Positions 45,423-56,049 of a DNA stretch of 64,000 nt are shown here, piece by piece. The stretch comes from Carallia brachiata (Eukaryota; Streptophyta; Magnoliopsida; Malpighiales; Rhizophoraceae), in the NCBI GenBank assembly GCA_021464245.1, contig JADCRB010000106.1, forward strand, positions 2,414,443-2,478,442, read 5' to 3'. A program made the translations under genes and the position numbers. The stretch's first letter is position 1. Every line of letters starts with the position of its first letter. Under the pieces are notes generated by a model, which made no database searches, had not been told where the DNA came from, and saw only the letters and a program-made list of their open reading frames with translations.

Positions 45423-46635
45423 CGTTAGCATTCGGAGGGACTATCGCAATGGTTTGTTTTAATTAAATAGTCTGATTCCCCTTATCAGCACTATCTTTGA
45501 GTCGACTGTTCAACGCCCAGGGAAGGCCCCAAAGTGGCCGTTCCTAGACCCTCACCCAGCTGTCACACGAAGACTAGCTCTCGTCGCAGGAGCAGCTGGA
45601 GCAGTCTACTGACAATCAATGGGCTCAGGGTTGGTACCCTCGAGCCCAGTCCTCAGAGTCAATCCTTTTCTCAAGGTAACAGATCTATTTTTCTGACTTC
45701 CCTTACCTACATTGTTCCATTGACTAGAGGCTGTTCACCATGGAGACCTAATACAGTTAGGAGTATGACCAGGCGCGGTAGGCATTTGGTCCTCTGGATT
45801 TTCAAGGGCTGTTGGGGATCACCGGACACAGCGAGAGATGCAATGCTTTTCTAGCTGCTGGACCCTACCTCCGACTAAGTTGTTTCTAGGGTGGGCAGGC
45901 TGTTAAACATAAAAGAAAACTGTTCTTGAGGCCCTCGCCGATATCTTCGGACTCCCTAATGTTCTCGTAAGCTGCCACATCCCATAGCTCACACTCGGAA
46001 GTGCTGTCGGACGGGCTTTCCTCGTCTTTTAGGATTGACTAACCCATGTGAGGGTGAGCGATGTGTCCACAATCGCGAGGGCGACGTCTCCTTGGGTGTT
46101 TCAAGGGCTTGGGCTTGGGACACCCCAGCAATCTGAGTTGGTCCATGCCTCGAACCCATCAGGGAACCGGCTCTTCCTAATCTATATCCGAATAAGGCGC
46201 ATAGCTGGCCCCCATCTGTTTCCCTCCTGACAATTTTGCGCACTCTTTGACTGTCTTTTCAAAGCCCTTTTCATATTTCCCTCGCGATACTTGTTCGCTA
46301 TTAGTCTCTCGCCCATATTTGTCTTAGACGGAGTTTACCGCCCAATTGGGGCTACATTCCCAAACAACCATACTCATAGACAGCGCCTCGTGGTACGACA
46401 GGGTCTGGGCACAATGGGGCTCTCACCCTCTCTAGCACCCCCTTCCAGGGGACTTGGGCCCAATCCTTTGCTAAGGATGCTTCTTCAGACTACAATTCAA
46501 ATGTCGGGGGTGTCTGATTATCAAGCTGGGCTATTCTGGGTTTGCTCATCATTACTAAGGGAATCCTCATAAGTTTCTTTTCCTCCACTTATTGATATGC
46601 TTAAACTCAGCGGGTGATCCCACCTAACCTGGGGT
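44671..46635 (-). rRNA. 26S rRNA, rearranged: duplicated 3' part, internal deletion, true 5' end
   Basis: On the - strand the 5' end is at about 46635. The segment 46635 to about 46046 covers the first about 590 nt, including D1 and part of D2. The next segment jumps to CACATGGGTTAGTCAATCC, deleting roughly 1 kb of domains II-III. It then runs collinearly to 44671, where it is cut and joined to the 3' half at 43014-44670. Bases 44671-45890 repeat 43443-44670. The junction has shared AGCTCA. This copy is more decayed than copy 1, with a lesion near 45297-45315. It is non-functional. Confidence 0.93.
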
Positions 46636-46844
46636 CACGATGCAAGAAATGGTCAAGTTCATCAAAGTTTTAAGCGACGACACGACCACATGACACTATG
46701 CGAGGGTCTCTCAACCCCTATTTTCGAGGTGAACGTTGTCAGGGACATGGTTTTTGGGCCAACCAAGATGTCGAGCACACAGGAGGACATCTTCTGCCAC
46801 CAAGTGCAACCCCATCTATTTGGGGGTCGGGTGGGCAATGTTGT
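46636..46844 (-). other. ITS2, inverted copy
   Basis: This spacer between 26S and 5.8S on the - strand is homologous to 898-1102. The GGTTGGCCCAAAAACCATGTCCC-like portion is shared (46750-46775). Confidence 0.8.
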
Positions 46845-47005
46845 GTGACACCTGGGCAGACGTGCCCCTGGTCAGAAGGCTTCGAGCGCAACTTGCATTC
46901 AAAGACTTGATGATTCATGAGATTCTACAATTCACACCAAGTATCACATTTCGTTACGTTCTTCATCCATGCGGTAGCTGAGACATCCATTACAGAGAGT
47001 CATTT
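46845..47005 (-). rRNA. 5.8S rRNA, inverted copy, degenerate
   Basis: On the - strand the 5.8S reads from ACTCTCTGTAATGG (normally ACTCTCGGCAACGG) to GCCCAGGTGTCAC. GATGAAGAACGTAACGAAAT differs from the norm at one CG. Many other C-to-T and G-to-A changes occur. The set of changes differs from that in 736-897, so the two copies decayed independently. Confidence 0.9.
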
Positions 47006-47257
47006 TGATTCTCATTATAGAGGTGCAATGCCCCGCCTACACTCCGTTCCCGGGTAACGAGGCATTGCCTTTCAATTTTTCATTTCCATGTCACAACCTA
47101 CGCTGAGGTTTTGTTGTTCGTGCCACGAGGGTGACCGACAAGCTATTGGCATCACGACAGACACTGCAGCGTGCGGGTGCGCATGGACCGACGCACGCCC
47201 TACGTTATATGATGTTAACTTGTTTGTGGGTCGTTCTGCTGGGGGTAGAGGTTTCGA
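47006..47257 (-). other. ITS1, inverted copy
   Basis: This spacer between 18S and 5.8S on the - strand is homologous to 485-735 (shared GAACGACCCAC and AAGTTAACATCAT segments). The conserved GGCAC...GCGCCAAG motif is degraded here. Confidence 0.78.
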
Positions 47258-47372
47258 CAATAATCCTTCCGTAGGTTCACCTATAGAAACCTCGTTACCA
47301 CTTCTCCTTCCTCTAAATATAAGGTTTGGTGGACTTCTTGCGACATCGTCAGCGGCTAGAGGTAAACGTGGT
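47258..47372 (-). rRNA. 18S rRNA 3'-terminal scrap
   Basis: The last about 115 nt of 18S lie on the - strand, ending GGTGAACCTACGGAAGGATTATTG. The sequence upstream is missing and is replaced by LTR sequence on the other strand at about 47380. Confidence 0.88.
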
Positions 47373-47379
47373 AACGAGG

Positions 47380-47655
47380 TTGTCAATTGTACTCAGTGAG
47401 AGAGAAATCACTTAGAGAGAAAGAGTGAAGCACTATCGAGAGTTCAGTGATTTGTTCCTTTGTATTACTTTGAGTTAAAGTAATAAAGGTTGGGAAAGGT
47501 TCTTGTACGCTCTTGTGTTTCTTTTGAGTGTGCGAGTTGTGTGCTTGTTATAAAGTTCCATTGTATAATCCTTGTGTGTGCGATTGGCTGAGACTAAGTG
47601 CGACTTAGTGCCATCACAAGGCAAAAATTCGAGTGAGAAATTTTGCACTGTGATA
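47380..47655 (+). mobile_element. LTR copy 5, 3' portion only
   Basis: It starts inside the LTR at GTTGTCAATTGTACTCAG and runs to the LTR end at TGTGATA (47655), so U3 and the TATA box are lost. AATAAA is present near 47480. The sequence is close to the inverted segment 10140-10410. The join with the 18S scrap shares a few bases. Confidence 0.88.
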
Positions 47656-47667
47656 GCTATCAGAGGA
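47656..47667 (+). other. Primer-binding site (degenerate, initiator-Met type)
   Basis: GCTATCAGAGGA follows the LTR end directly, a decayed form of TGGTATCAGAGC. It shares its changes with the copy at 10128-10138. Confidence 0.55.
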
Positions 47668-47681
47668 TAAAGGTTTGACTA

Positions 47682-48345
47682 ATGGCAGGTGGTTTGGGTC
47701 TTGATGCAGTTCGTGTCTACATAGCCAAGCTTTTTGAGATACTTACTAATCTTTCAAAGGATCCAAATTTCACCATGTTCTAAACTTTGGCGATCCATAA
47801 GAAGCATTAATTGATCTGCAGTGAGAACATGAGGTGGTGGCCTCTTCAAACACAGCTTTTTGGCTTGATGAGATGGTAGTAGAAATAGCCATCCTCAAGA
47901 AGGGTGTAGCCTCTCAACCAGGCAGAGATGTTATGGTTGGCTCGACCAAGATGAAGGTGCTGGAGCTTAAAGCCTTCAAGGAAGCAAGGGATGCCACGGA
48001 GATTAAGAATTTCCTATGAGACATGGAACAATATTTCAAGGTTGTCCGAGTGCTAGATGACAAGAAGGGCAATTGACCAGCATGTATCTAGCCAAGGACA
48101 CCAAGCTGTGGTGGCAGACTAGTTGGATGACAATGGAAGTGCAGGCAGTCTAAGATCGAGATGTGGAGAGAGCCTAAAAAGGAGTTGAAGGACCAGTTTT
48201 TGCCTTGTAATACGTCATGGGTTGCAAGGGAGTCCCTGAAGAAGTTGAAGCAAAATGGCACAGTACATGACTATGTGGAGGAATTCAGTTCCTTGATGCT
48301 GACATCCAGAATATGTCGGATGAGGACAAGCTTTTCAACTTCTTT
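47682..48345 (+). pseudogene. Gypsy gag, 5' part, cut at the satellite junction
   Basis: The start codon at 47682 gives MAGGLGLDAVRVYIAKLFEI. A stop follows at FTMF*, the same lesion as in element 2. Later parts read VASSNTAFWLDEMVVEIAIL, KNFL*, MYLAKDTKLWWQT and FLPCNTSWVARESLKKLKQN, with frameshifts around 48060-48160. It ends at DKLFNFF, where an N and then satellite D follow. Shared lesions show common origin with 9450-10113 by inverted duplication. Confidence 0.88.
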
Positions 48346-48346
48346 N
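48346..48346. other. Single N at the gag/satellite D junction
   Basis: One undetermined base sits exactly between gag (CTTCTTT) and the first satellite bases (ACTCGCGCGGGC). A lone N at a breakpoint suggests a contig join. Confidence 0.9.
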
Positions 48347-51300
48347 ACTCGCGCGGGCAAGGAGTCTGGTTTTGTTGTTACTTACTGTCTTGCCTTTATA
48401 CTTGTTCGGGTAAGGTACATGCTTGTGTTGCTTTGTCTCGCCTTTTATTCTCTTGCGGGCAAGGAGTATGCTTCACTGTTGCCGTCTCCCCTTTTATACT
48501 CATGTGTGCAAGGAGTGATTTTGTTGTTGTTGCCATCTCACACCTTTTACACTCGCAATGGGCAAGGAATCTGCTTCTATGTAGTTGTCCTATCGCCTTA
48601 TACTCAGTCAGTGGGGAGTATACTTTGGTTTGTTGTACTTATCATCTTTTATACTTTTGCAGGCAAGGAGTCTGCTTTTGTTCTTGTTGCTATCTTGCCT
48701 TTTATACTCTTGCAGGCTTGGTGTTTGCTTTGCTATTGTTGCCGTCTCACCTTTTATACTCATACGGGCAAAGAGCATACTTTATGTTGTATTTTCGCCT
48801 TTTATACTCTTACAGGCAACAGTCTACTTTTGTTGTTATGCTATCCTTGCTTTTATACCCGTGGCAGGCAGGAAGTTTAGATTTGTTGTTGTTATTATCT
48901 GCCTTTATAGTTGTGCAGGCAAAGAGTGTACTTTTGTTGTTATACTTCTTGCTTTTTATACTCTTGCAGGTAGGGAGTCTGCTTTCGTTGTTGTTGCTGT
49001 CTCGCTTTTATACTCATGTTGGCAGTAAGTATGCTTTTATTGTTGTTGTAGTTTTGCCTTTTATACTCCTGCGGGTAAGGAGTATGCTTAACTATTGTCG
49101 TGTTGCCTTTTATACTCATGTTGGTAGCAAGTATGCTTTTATTGTTGTTGTAGTCTCGCCTTTTATAATCGTACGAGCAGGGAGCTCGGTTTTGTTGTTG
49201 TTAATGTGCTGCCTTTTATTCTTGTGTGGGCAAGCAGCATGCTTTGTTGTTGCCGTCATTCCGTTTATACTGCTGCGGGCAAAGAGTATGCTTTGTTGTT
49301 GCTATCTCATCTTTTATACTCATGTGGGCAAAGAGTCTGCTTTTGTTGTTGGTGCCGTTTAGCCTTTTCACTTGTGCAGGCTAAGAGTCTATTTTGCTGT
49401 GTTACTGTCTCTCCTTTTCTAATCATGCAGGCAAAAAGGATACTTTAGTTGTTTTACTTTTTGCTTTTTATGCTCTTGTAGGCAAGGAGTCTACTTTTTG
49501 CTGCTGTTGCCGTCTCGAATTTTATGCTCGTGTAGACAAAGAGTCTGGTTTTGTTGTTGTACTTGTCGCCTTTTTAACTCTTGCAGGCAAAGAGTCTGAT
49601 TTTGCTGTTGCGGCTGTCTCGCCTTTTACACTCGTGCAGTTTATGCTATTGTTCCCGTCTCACCTTTTATACTTACATGGACATTAAGTATGCTTTTGTT
49701 GTTGGACTTTTACCTTTTATACTATTGCGGTCAACGAGTCTGCTTTAGTTGTTGTTGCTGTATCGCTTTTTATACTTGTGCTGGCAAGGATACTAGTTTT
49801 GTTGTTGTTACCGACTCGCCTTTTATACTCATGCGGGCAAAGACTAAGCTTTGCTAATGCCGACTCACCTTTTATACTCGTGCAAGTAAGGAGCATTCTT
49901 TGTTGTTGCCGCCTCACCTTTTATGCTCTTGCGGGCAAGGAGTATGCTTTGCTATTATCGTCTCGCCTTTTATACTTGTGCATGCAAGGAGTATGCAGTT
50001 GTTGTTGTTATCGTCTCACCTTTTACACTCGCATTGCTAAGGAGTCTACTTTTGTTGTAGTTGTCATCTCGCCTTTTATAGTCGTACGGGTAAGGAGCAT
50101 GCTTTATTGTTGTTGTCTCATCTTTTATACTTGTGCGAACAAGGAGTATGCAGTTGTTGTTGGCGTCTCACCTTTTATACTTATGCGGGCAAGGGGACTG
50201 GTTTGTTGTTGTTGCTGACTCGCCTTTTATATTTGTGCTGGCTAAGTGCATGCTTTGTTGTCGCTGTCTTGCATTTTACACTCGTATGACTAAGGAGTTT
50301 GCTTTGTTATTGCCGTTTTGCCGTTTACACTCAAGTGAGTAAGGAGTATGCTTTGTTGTTGTCGTCTCACCTTCTATACTCTTGCGAGCTAGGAGTCTAC
50401 CTTTGTTGTTGTTGCCGTTTTGGCTTTTATGCTCGTGAGGGATAGGCGTCTGCGTATCTATTGTTACCATCTCCCATTCTATACTCATGCAGGCAAGGAG
50501 TATACATTTATTTTTGTGCTTTTCACTTTTAATATTCTTGCAGGCAAGGAGTCTACTTTTGTTGTTGTTACAGTATAACATTCTATACTTGTGCGGGCTT
50601 GTAGCCTGCTTTGCTGTTGTCACCATCTTGCTTTTATACTGGTCTGGGCAAGGATTATACTTTTTTTTTTTTGCACTTTTTGCCTTTTATATCCTTGCAA
50701 GCAAAGAGTATACTTTTACTTTTGTTGTCGTCTCATCTTTTATACTTGTATGGGCAAGGAGTCTGGTTTTGTTATTGTTGTCATCTCGCATTTTATACTC
50801 GTGCGGGCAAGTAGCATGCTTTATTGTTACTGTCTCGTCCTTTATACTCATACGAGCAAGGAGTGTGCTTTGTTGCCATCGGCTCACCTTTTATACTCTT
50901 GTGAATAAGGAGTCTGGTTTTGCTATTATTGTCGTCTTGTCTTTTACACTCGTGAGGGCTAGGCGTCTGCTTTGTTATTGTTACCGTCCCGCCATTTATA
51001 CTTGTTCGAGTAAGGAGTATGCTTTTATTTTTGTGCTTTTCACCTTTTATATTATTGCGGGCAAGAAGTCTACTTTTGCTGTTGTTGTTGTCTCTCATTT
51101 CACACTTGTATGGGCAAGGAGTCTAGTCTTGTTATTGTTACCGTCTGGCCTTTTATTCTCACATGGGCAAGCACCACACTTTGTAGTTACCATGTCGCCT
51201 TTTATACTTGTGTGAGCGGGGACTATGCTTTGTTGTTGTCGTCTAGCCTTTTATACTCTTACAGGAAAGGAGTCTGCTTTTGTCGTTGTTGCTGTCTCGC

Positions 51301-53154
51301 CTTTTATACTCCTGGGGGTTAGGTGTCTGCTTTGCGGTTGTTGTCGTCTCGCCTTTTACACTTGCTCGGGCAAGGTGTATACTTTTTGTTGTCTTACCTT
51401 TTGCATTTTATAATCTTGTTGGCAAGGAGTCCGCTTTTATTGTTGTTGTCATCTCGCCTTTTGTACTCGTGTGGGCAGGGAGTTTGGTTTTGTTGTTGTT
51501 GTTGTTATGCCTTTTATACTCATGTGGGCAAGGAGTATACTTTTGTCACTATACCTTTTGCTTTTTATACTCTTGTGGGCGAGGAGTCAGAATTTGTAGA
51601 TGTTTCTATGTTGCCTTTTATGCTCGTGGAAGTAAGGAGTCGGGTTTTGTTGTTGTCGTCTCCCCTTTTATACTTGTGCGGGCATGCAGTATAATTTTAT
51701 TGGCGCACTTTTTTCCTTTTACACTCTTGCAAACAACGAGTCTACTTTTGTGTAGGCTTTGCTGTTGACGTCACACCTTTTATACTCGCACGGGCAAGGA
51801 GTATGCTCTTGTTGTTGTTGTTGTCGTTTTGCATTTTACAAACGTACGGTAAGGAGTCTGGTGTTGTTGTTGTCGTGTTGCCTTTATACTCGTGCGGGCA
51901 GCCAACATGCTTTGTTGTTGCCGTCTCGCCTTTTCTACTCGTGCAGGCAAGGAGCATGCTTCATTGTTGCCGTATCACCTTTTATACTCTTTCGGAAAAG
52001 GAGTCTACTTTTGCTGTTGTAGCTGTCTAACCTTTTATACTCGGTCAGGCAAGGAATATTTTGTTATTGTACTTGTCGTCGTTTATGCTCTTGCAGGAAA
52101 GGAGTCTATTTTTGTTATTGTTGCTGTCTAGCCTTTTAACTTGTGCGGGCTCAGATTTTGCTTTGCTATTGTTGCCCGCTCGCCTTTTATATTGTGTGGG
52201 CATGGGGTATACTTTTGTTGCGGCACTTTTTACCTTTTATACTCTTGCGGCCAAGGAGTCTGCTTTTGTTTTTGTTGTCGTCGTCTCGCCTTTTATACTC
52301 ATGCGGGCAGGGAGTCTAGTTTTGTAGTTGTTGTTGTCTCACCTTTTAAACTTGTGTGGGCAGGGAGTATGGTTTTGTTGTTGCTGCTGGCTCGCATTTT
52401 ATGCCCCTACGGGCAAGGAGCATGCTCTATTGTTACTATCTCACTTTTTATGCTCGTGCGAGAAAGGAGCATGCGTTGTTGTTGTCGTTTCGCATTTTAT
52501 ACTCGTGTAAGCAAGGAGTATACATTTGATGTTGTACTTTTTACTTTAGACTCTTTTGAACAAGTAGTCTGCTTTTGTTGTTGTTGGTGTCTTGCTTTTT
52601 ATACTTGTGCGGGCAAGGAGTCTGGTTTTACTGCTATTGCCGTCTTGCCTTTTATGCTCATGCGGGCAAGGAGTATGCTTTGTTGTTGTCGCCTCGTCTT
52701 TTATACTCGTGCAGGTAGGGAGTATGCTTTTGTTGTTATTGTCATCTCGAATTAACATTCGTATGGGCAAGGAGTTTGGTTTTGTTGTTATTGCCTCGTC
52801 GCATTTTACACTCGCGCGGGCAAGCAGTATGCTTTGTTTTTGTCGCCTTACCTTTTATACTCTTGCAAGCAAGGAATCTGTCTTTCTTGTTGTTGTTATT
52901 TAGCCTTTTAACTCGCGCATGCCAGGAGCCTGCTTTGCTGTTGTCACTATCTGGCCTTTTATTCTCGCGCAAGCAATGCGTATACTTTTGTTATTATACT
53001 TTTTGCTGTTTGTACTCTTGCAGGTAAAGAGTCTACTTTTGTTGTTCTTGTCGTATCACCTTTTATCATCGTGCGGGCAAGGTGTGTGGTTTTCTTATTG
53101 TTGCTGTCTCATCTTTTATGCTCATGCGGGCAAGGATTATGCTTTGTTGCTGCT

Positions 53155-54275
53155 GTCTCTCTTTTATACTCGTGCTGGCAGGGAGTGTGTATTTATTGCT
53201 ACTATCGTCTCACCTTTGATACTCGTACAGTCGAGGAGTCTGGTTTTGTTCTAGTTATCGTGTCACCATTTATTCTCGTGCGGGCAAGCAGCATGCTTTG
53301 TTGATGCCATCTTGCCTATTATACTCGTGTGGGCAAGGAGTTTGCCTTTGTTGTTGATGGCATCTAGCCTTTTAACTGGTGCAGGCTAGGAGTCTGCTTT
53401 GTTGTTATCGTCTTGCCTTTTATATTCGTGTTGGCAAGGAGTATGCTTTTGTTGTTATACTTTTTGCCTTTTATACTCTTGAGGGCAAAGAGTCTACTTT
53501 TTCTGTTGTTGCCGTCTTGGCTTTAATGCTCGGGCAGGCAAGTGTGCTGTTTTGCTGTTGTTCTTGTCACTTTTTTTACTCTTAAGGGAAAAAGACTCTA
53601 CTTTTGTTGTTGTTGTCGTCTCGCCTTTTATCCTCGTGTGGATAGGGAGTTTGGTTTTGTTGCTGTTGTCGTCTTGCCTCTCGTACTTGTGCGGGGAAGT
53701 ATTATGATTTGCAGTTACTGTCTCTCTTTTATACTCATGCTAGTAGGGAGTGTACTTTTATTGTTGCTATCGTCTCACCTTTTATACTTGTACGGTCGAG
53801 GAGTTTGGTTTTGTTCTTATTGTCGTGTCACCTTTTATTCTCGTTCGGGCAACTAGCATGCTTTGTTGATGCCATCTCGCCTTTTATACTTGTATGGGTT
53901 TGCCTTTGTTGTTGTTGGCTTCTAGCCTTTTGTGCCCTATAGGCTAGGAGTCTGCTTTGTTGTTGTTATTGTCTTGCCTTTTATATTCGTGCAGGCAAGG
54001 AGTATGCTTTTGTTGTTGTACTTTTCACCTTTTATACTCTTGAGGGCAAAGAATCTACTTTTGCTGTTGTTGCCGTCCCACTTTTAATGCTCATGCGGGA
54101 AGTGGGCTGGTTGTGTTGTTGTACTTGATTCCTTTTTTGCGTTTGCTAGCAAAGAGTTTGCTTTTGCTATTGTTGTTATCTCACGTTTTATCCTCATGTG
54201 GATAGGGATTTTGGTTTTGTTATTGTTGTCGTCTTGCCTCTTCTACTCGTGTGGGGAAGAAGTATATTTTTATTG
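53155..54275. repeat. About 565-bp tandem duplication in array D
   Basis: Two units of about 565 bp, roughly 11 monomers, start with GTCTCTCTTTTATACTC at 53155 and 53720. Shared rare features include a GTCGAGGAGT monomer, a TGTTGATGCCATC monomer and the CTCGTGTGGATAGGGA-type monomer at 53632 and 54195. The copies differ by short indels and substitutions. Confidence 0.75.
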
Positions 54276-55057
54276 GCATACTTTTCGCCTTTTGTACTCT
54301 TACAGACAAGGAATCTGCACTTGTAGATGTCGTTGTCTTGCCTTTATACTCATGCAGGCAAGGAGAAAGGTTTTGTTGTTGTTGCCGTGTTCCCTTTTAT
54401 ACTTGTGCGGGCTAGGGGTATAATTTGTTGTTGTACTTTTGATTTTTACACTCTTGTGTACAAGGAGTCTACTTTTGATGTTGTTACTGTCTTACCTTTT
54501 ACACTTATACGGGCAAAGAGTCTGGTTTTGTTGTTGTTACTGTCTTGTCGTTTATAGAGTATGCTTTGTTGTTGACATCTCGCCTTTTATACTCGTGTAG
54601 ATAGGGAGTAGGCTTTTGTTGTTGTCGTCATCTCACCTTAATACCCATACGGGTAAAGAGTCTGGTTTTGTTGTTGTTGATGTGTTGCCTTTTGTACTCG
54701 TGCGGGCAAGCAGCATGCTTTGTTGTTGTTCTCTTGCCTTTTATACTTGTACGAGTAAGGAGTGTGCTTTATTGTTGTCGTATCGTCTTTTATACTCTTG
54801 CAGAAAAGGAGTTTGCTTTTGTTTGTGTTGCCGTCTAACCTTTTGTCCTTGGTCGGGCAAGGAGTATACTTTTATTGTTGCATTTGTCATCTTTTATACT
54901 CTTACAGGAAAGGAGTCAGCTTTTGTTGCTGTTGAAATCTAGCCTTTTAACTAGTGCGGGCTAGGAGTCTGCTTTGCTGTTGTTACCATCTTTCCTTTTA
55001 TACTCGTGTGGGCAAGCAGTATATTTTTGTTGTACTTTTCATCTTTTACACTTTTCG

Positions 55058-56049
55058 NNNNNNNNNNNNNNNNNNNNNNNNNNNNNNNNNNNNNNNNNNN
55101 NNNNNNNNNNNNNNNNNNNNNNNNNNNNNNNNNNNNNNNNNNNNNNNNNNNNNNNNNNNNNNNNNNNNNNNNNNNNNNNNNNNNNNNNNNNNNNNNNNNN
55201 NNNNNNNNNNNNNNNNNNNNNNNNNNNNNNNNNNNNNNNNNNNNNNNNNNNNNNNNNNNNNNNNNNNNNNNNNNNNNNNNNNNNNNNNNNNNNNNNNNNN
55301 NNNNNNNNNNNNNNNNNNNNNNNNNNNNNNNNNNNNNNNNNNNNNNNNNNNNNNNNNNNNNNNNNNNNNNNNNNNNNNNNNNNNNNNNNNNNNNNNNNNN
55401 NNNNNNNNNNNNNNNNNNNNNNNNNNNNNNNNNNNNNNNNNNNNNNNNNNNNNNNNNNNNNNNNNNNNNNNNNNNNNNNNNNNNNNNNNNNNNNNNNNNN
55501 NNNNNNNNNNNNNNNNNNNNNNNNNNNNNNNNNNNNNNNNNNNNNNNNNNNNNNNNNNNNNNNNNNNNNNNNNNNNNNNNNNNNNNNNNNNNNNNNNNNN
55601 NNNNNNNNNNNNNNNNNNNNNNNNNNNNNNNNNNNNNNNNNNNNNNNNNNNNNNNNNNNNNNNNNNNNNNNNNNNNNNNNNNNNNNNNNNNNNNNNNNNN
55701 NNNNNNNNNNNNNNNNNNNNNNNNNNNNNNNNNNNNNNNNNNNNNNNNNNNNNNNNNNNNNNNNNNNNNNNNNNNNNNNNNNNNNNNNNNNNNNNNNNNN
55801 NNNNNNNNNNNNNNNNNNNNNNNNNNNNNNNNNNNNNNNNNNNNNNNNNNNNNNNNNNNNNNNNNNNNNNNNNNNNNNNNNNNNNNNNNNNNNNNNNNNN
55901 NNNNNNNNNNNNNNNNNNNNNNNNNNNNNNNNNNNNNNNNNNNNNNNNNNNNNNNNNNNNNNNNNNNNNNNNNNNNNNNNNNNNNNNNNNNNNNNNNNNN
56001 NNNNNNNNNNNNNNNNNNNNNNNNNNNNNNNNNNNNNNNNNNNNNNNNN
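55058..56049. other. Assembly gap (992 N) in array D
   Basis: Satellite lies on both sides in the same orientation, so the gap most likely holds further monomers. Its length is not informative. Confidence 0.99.
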
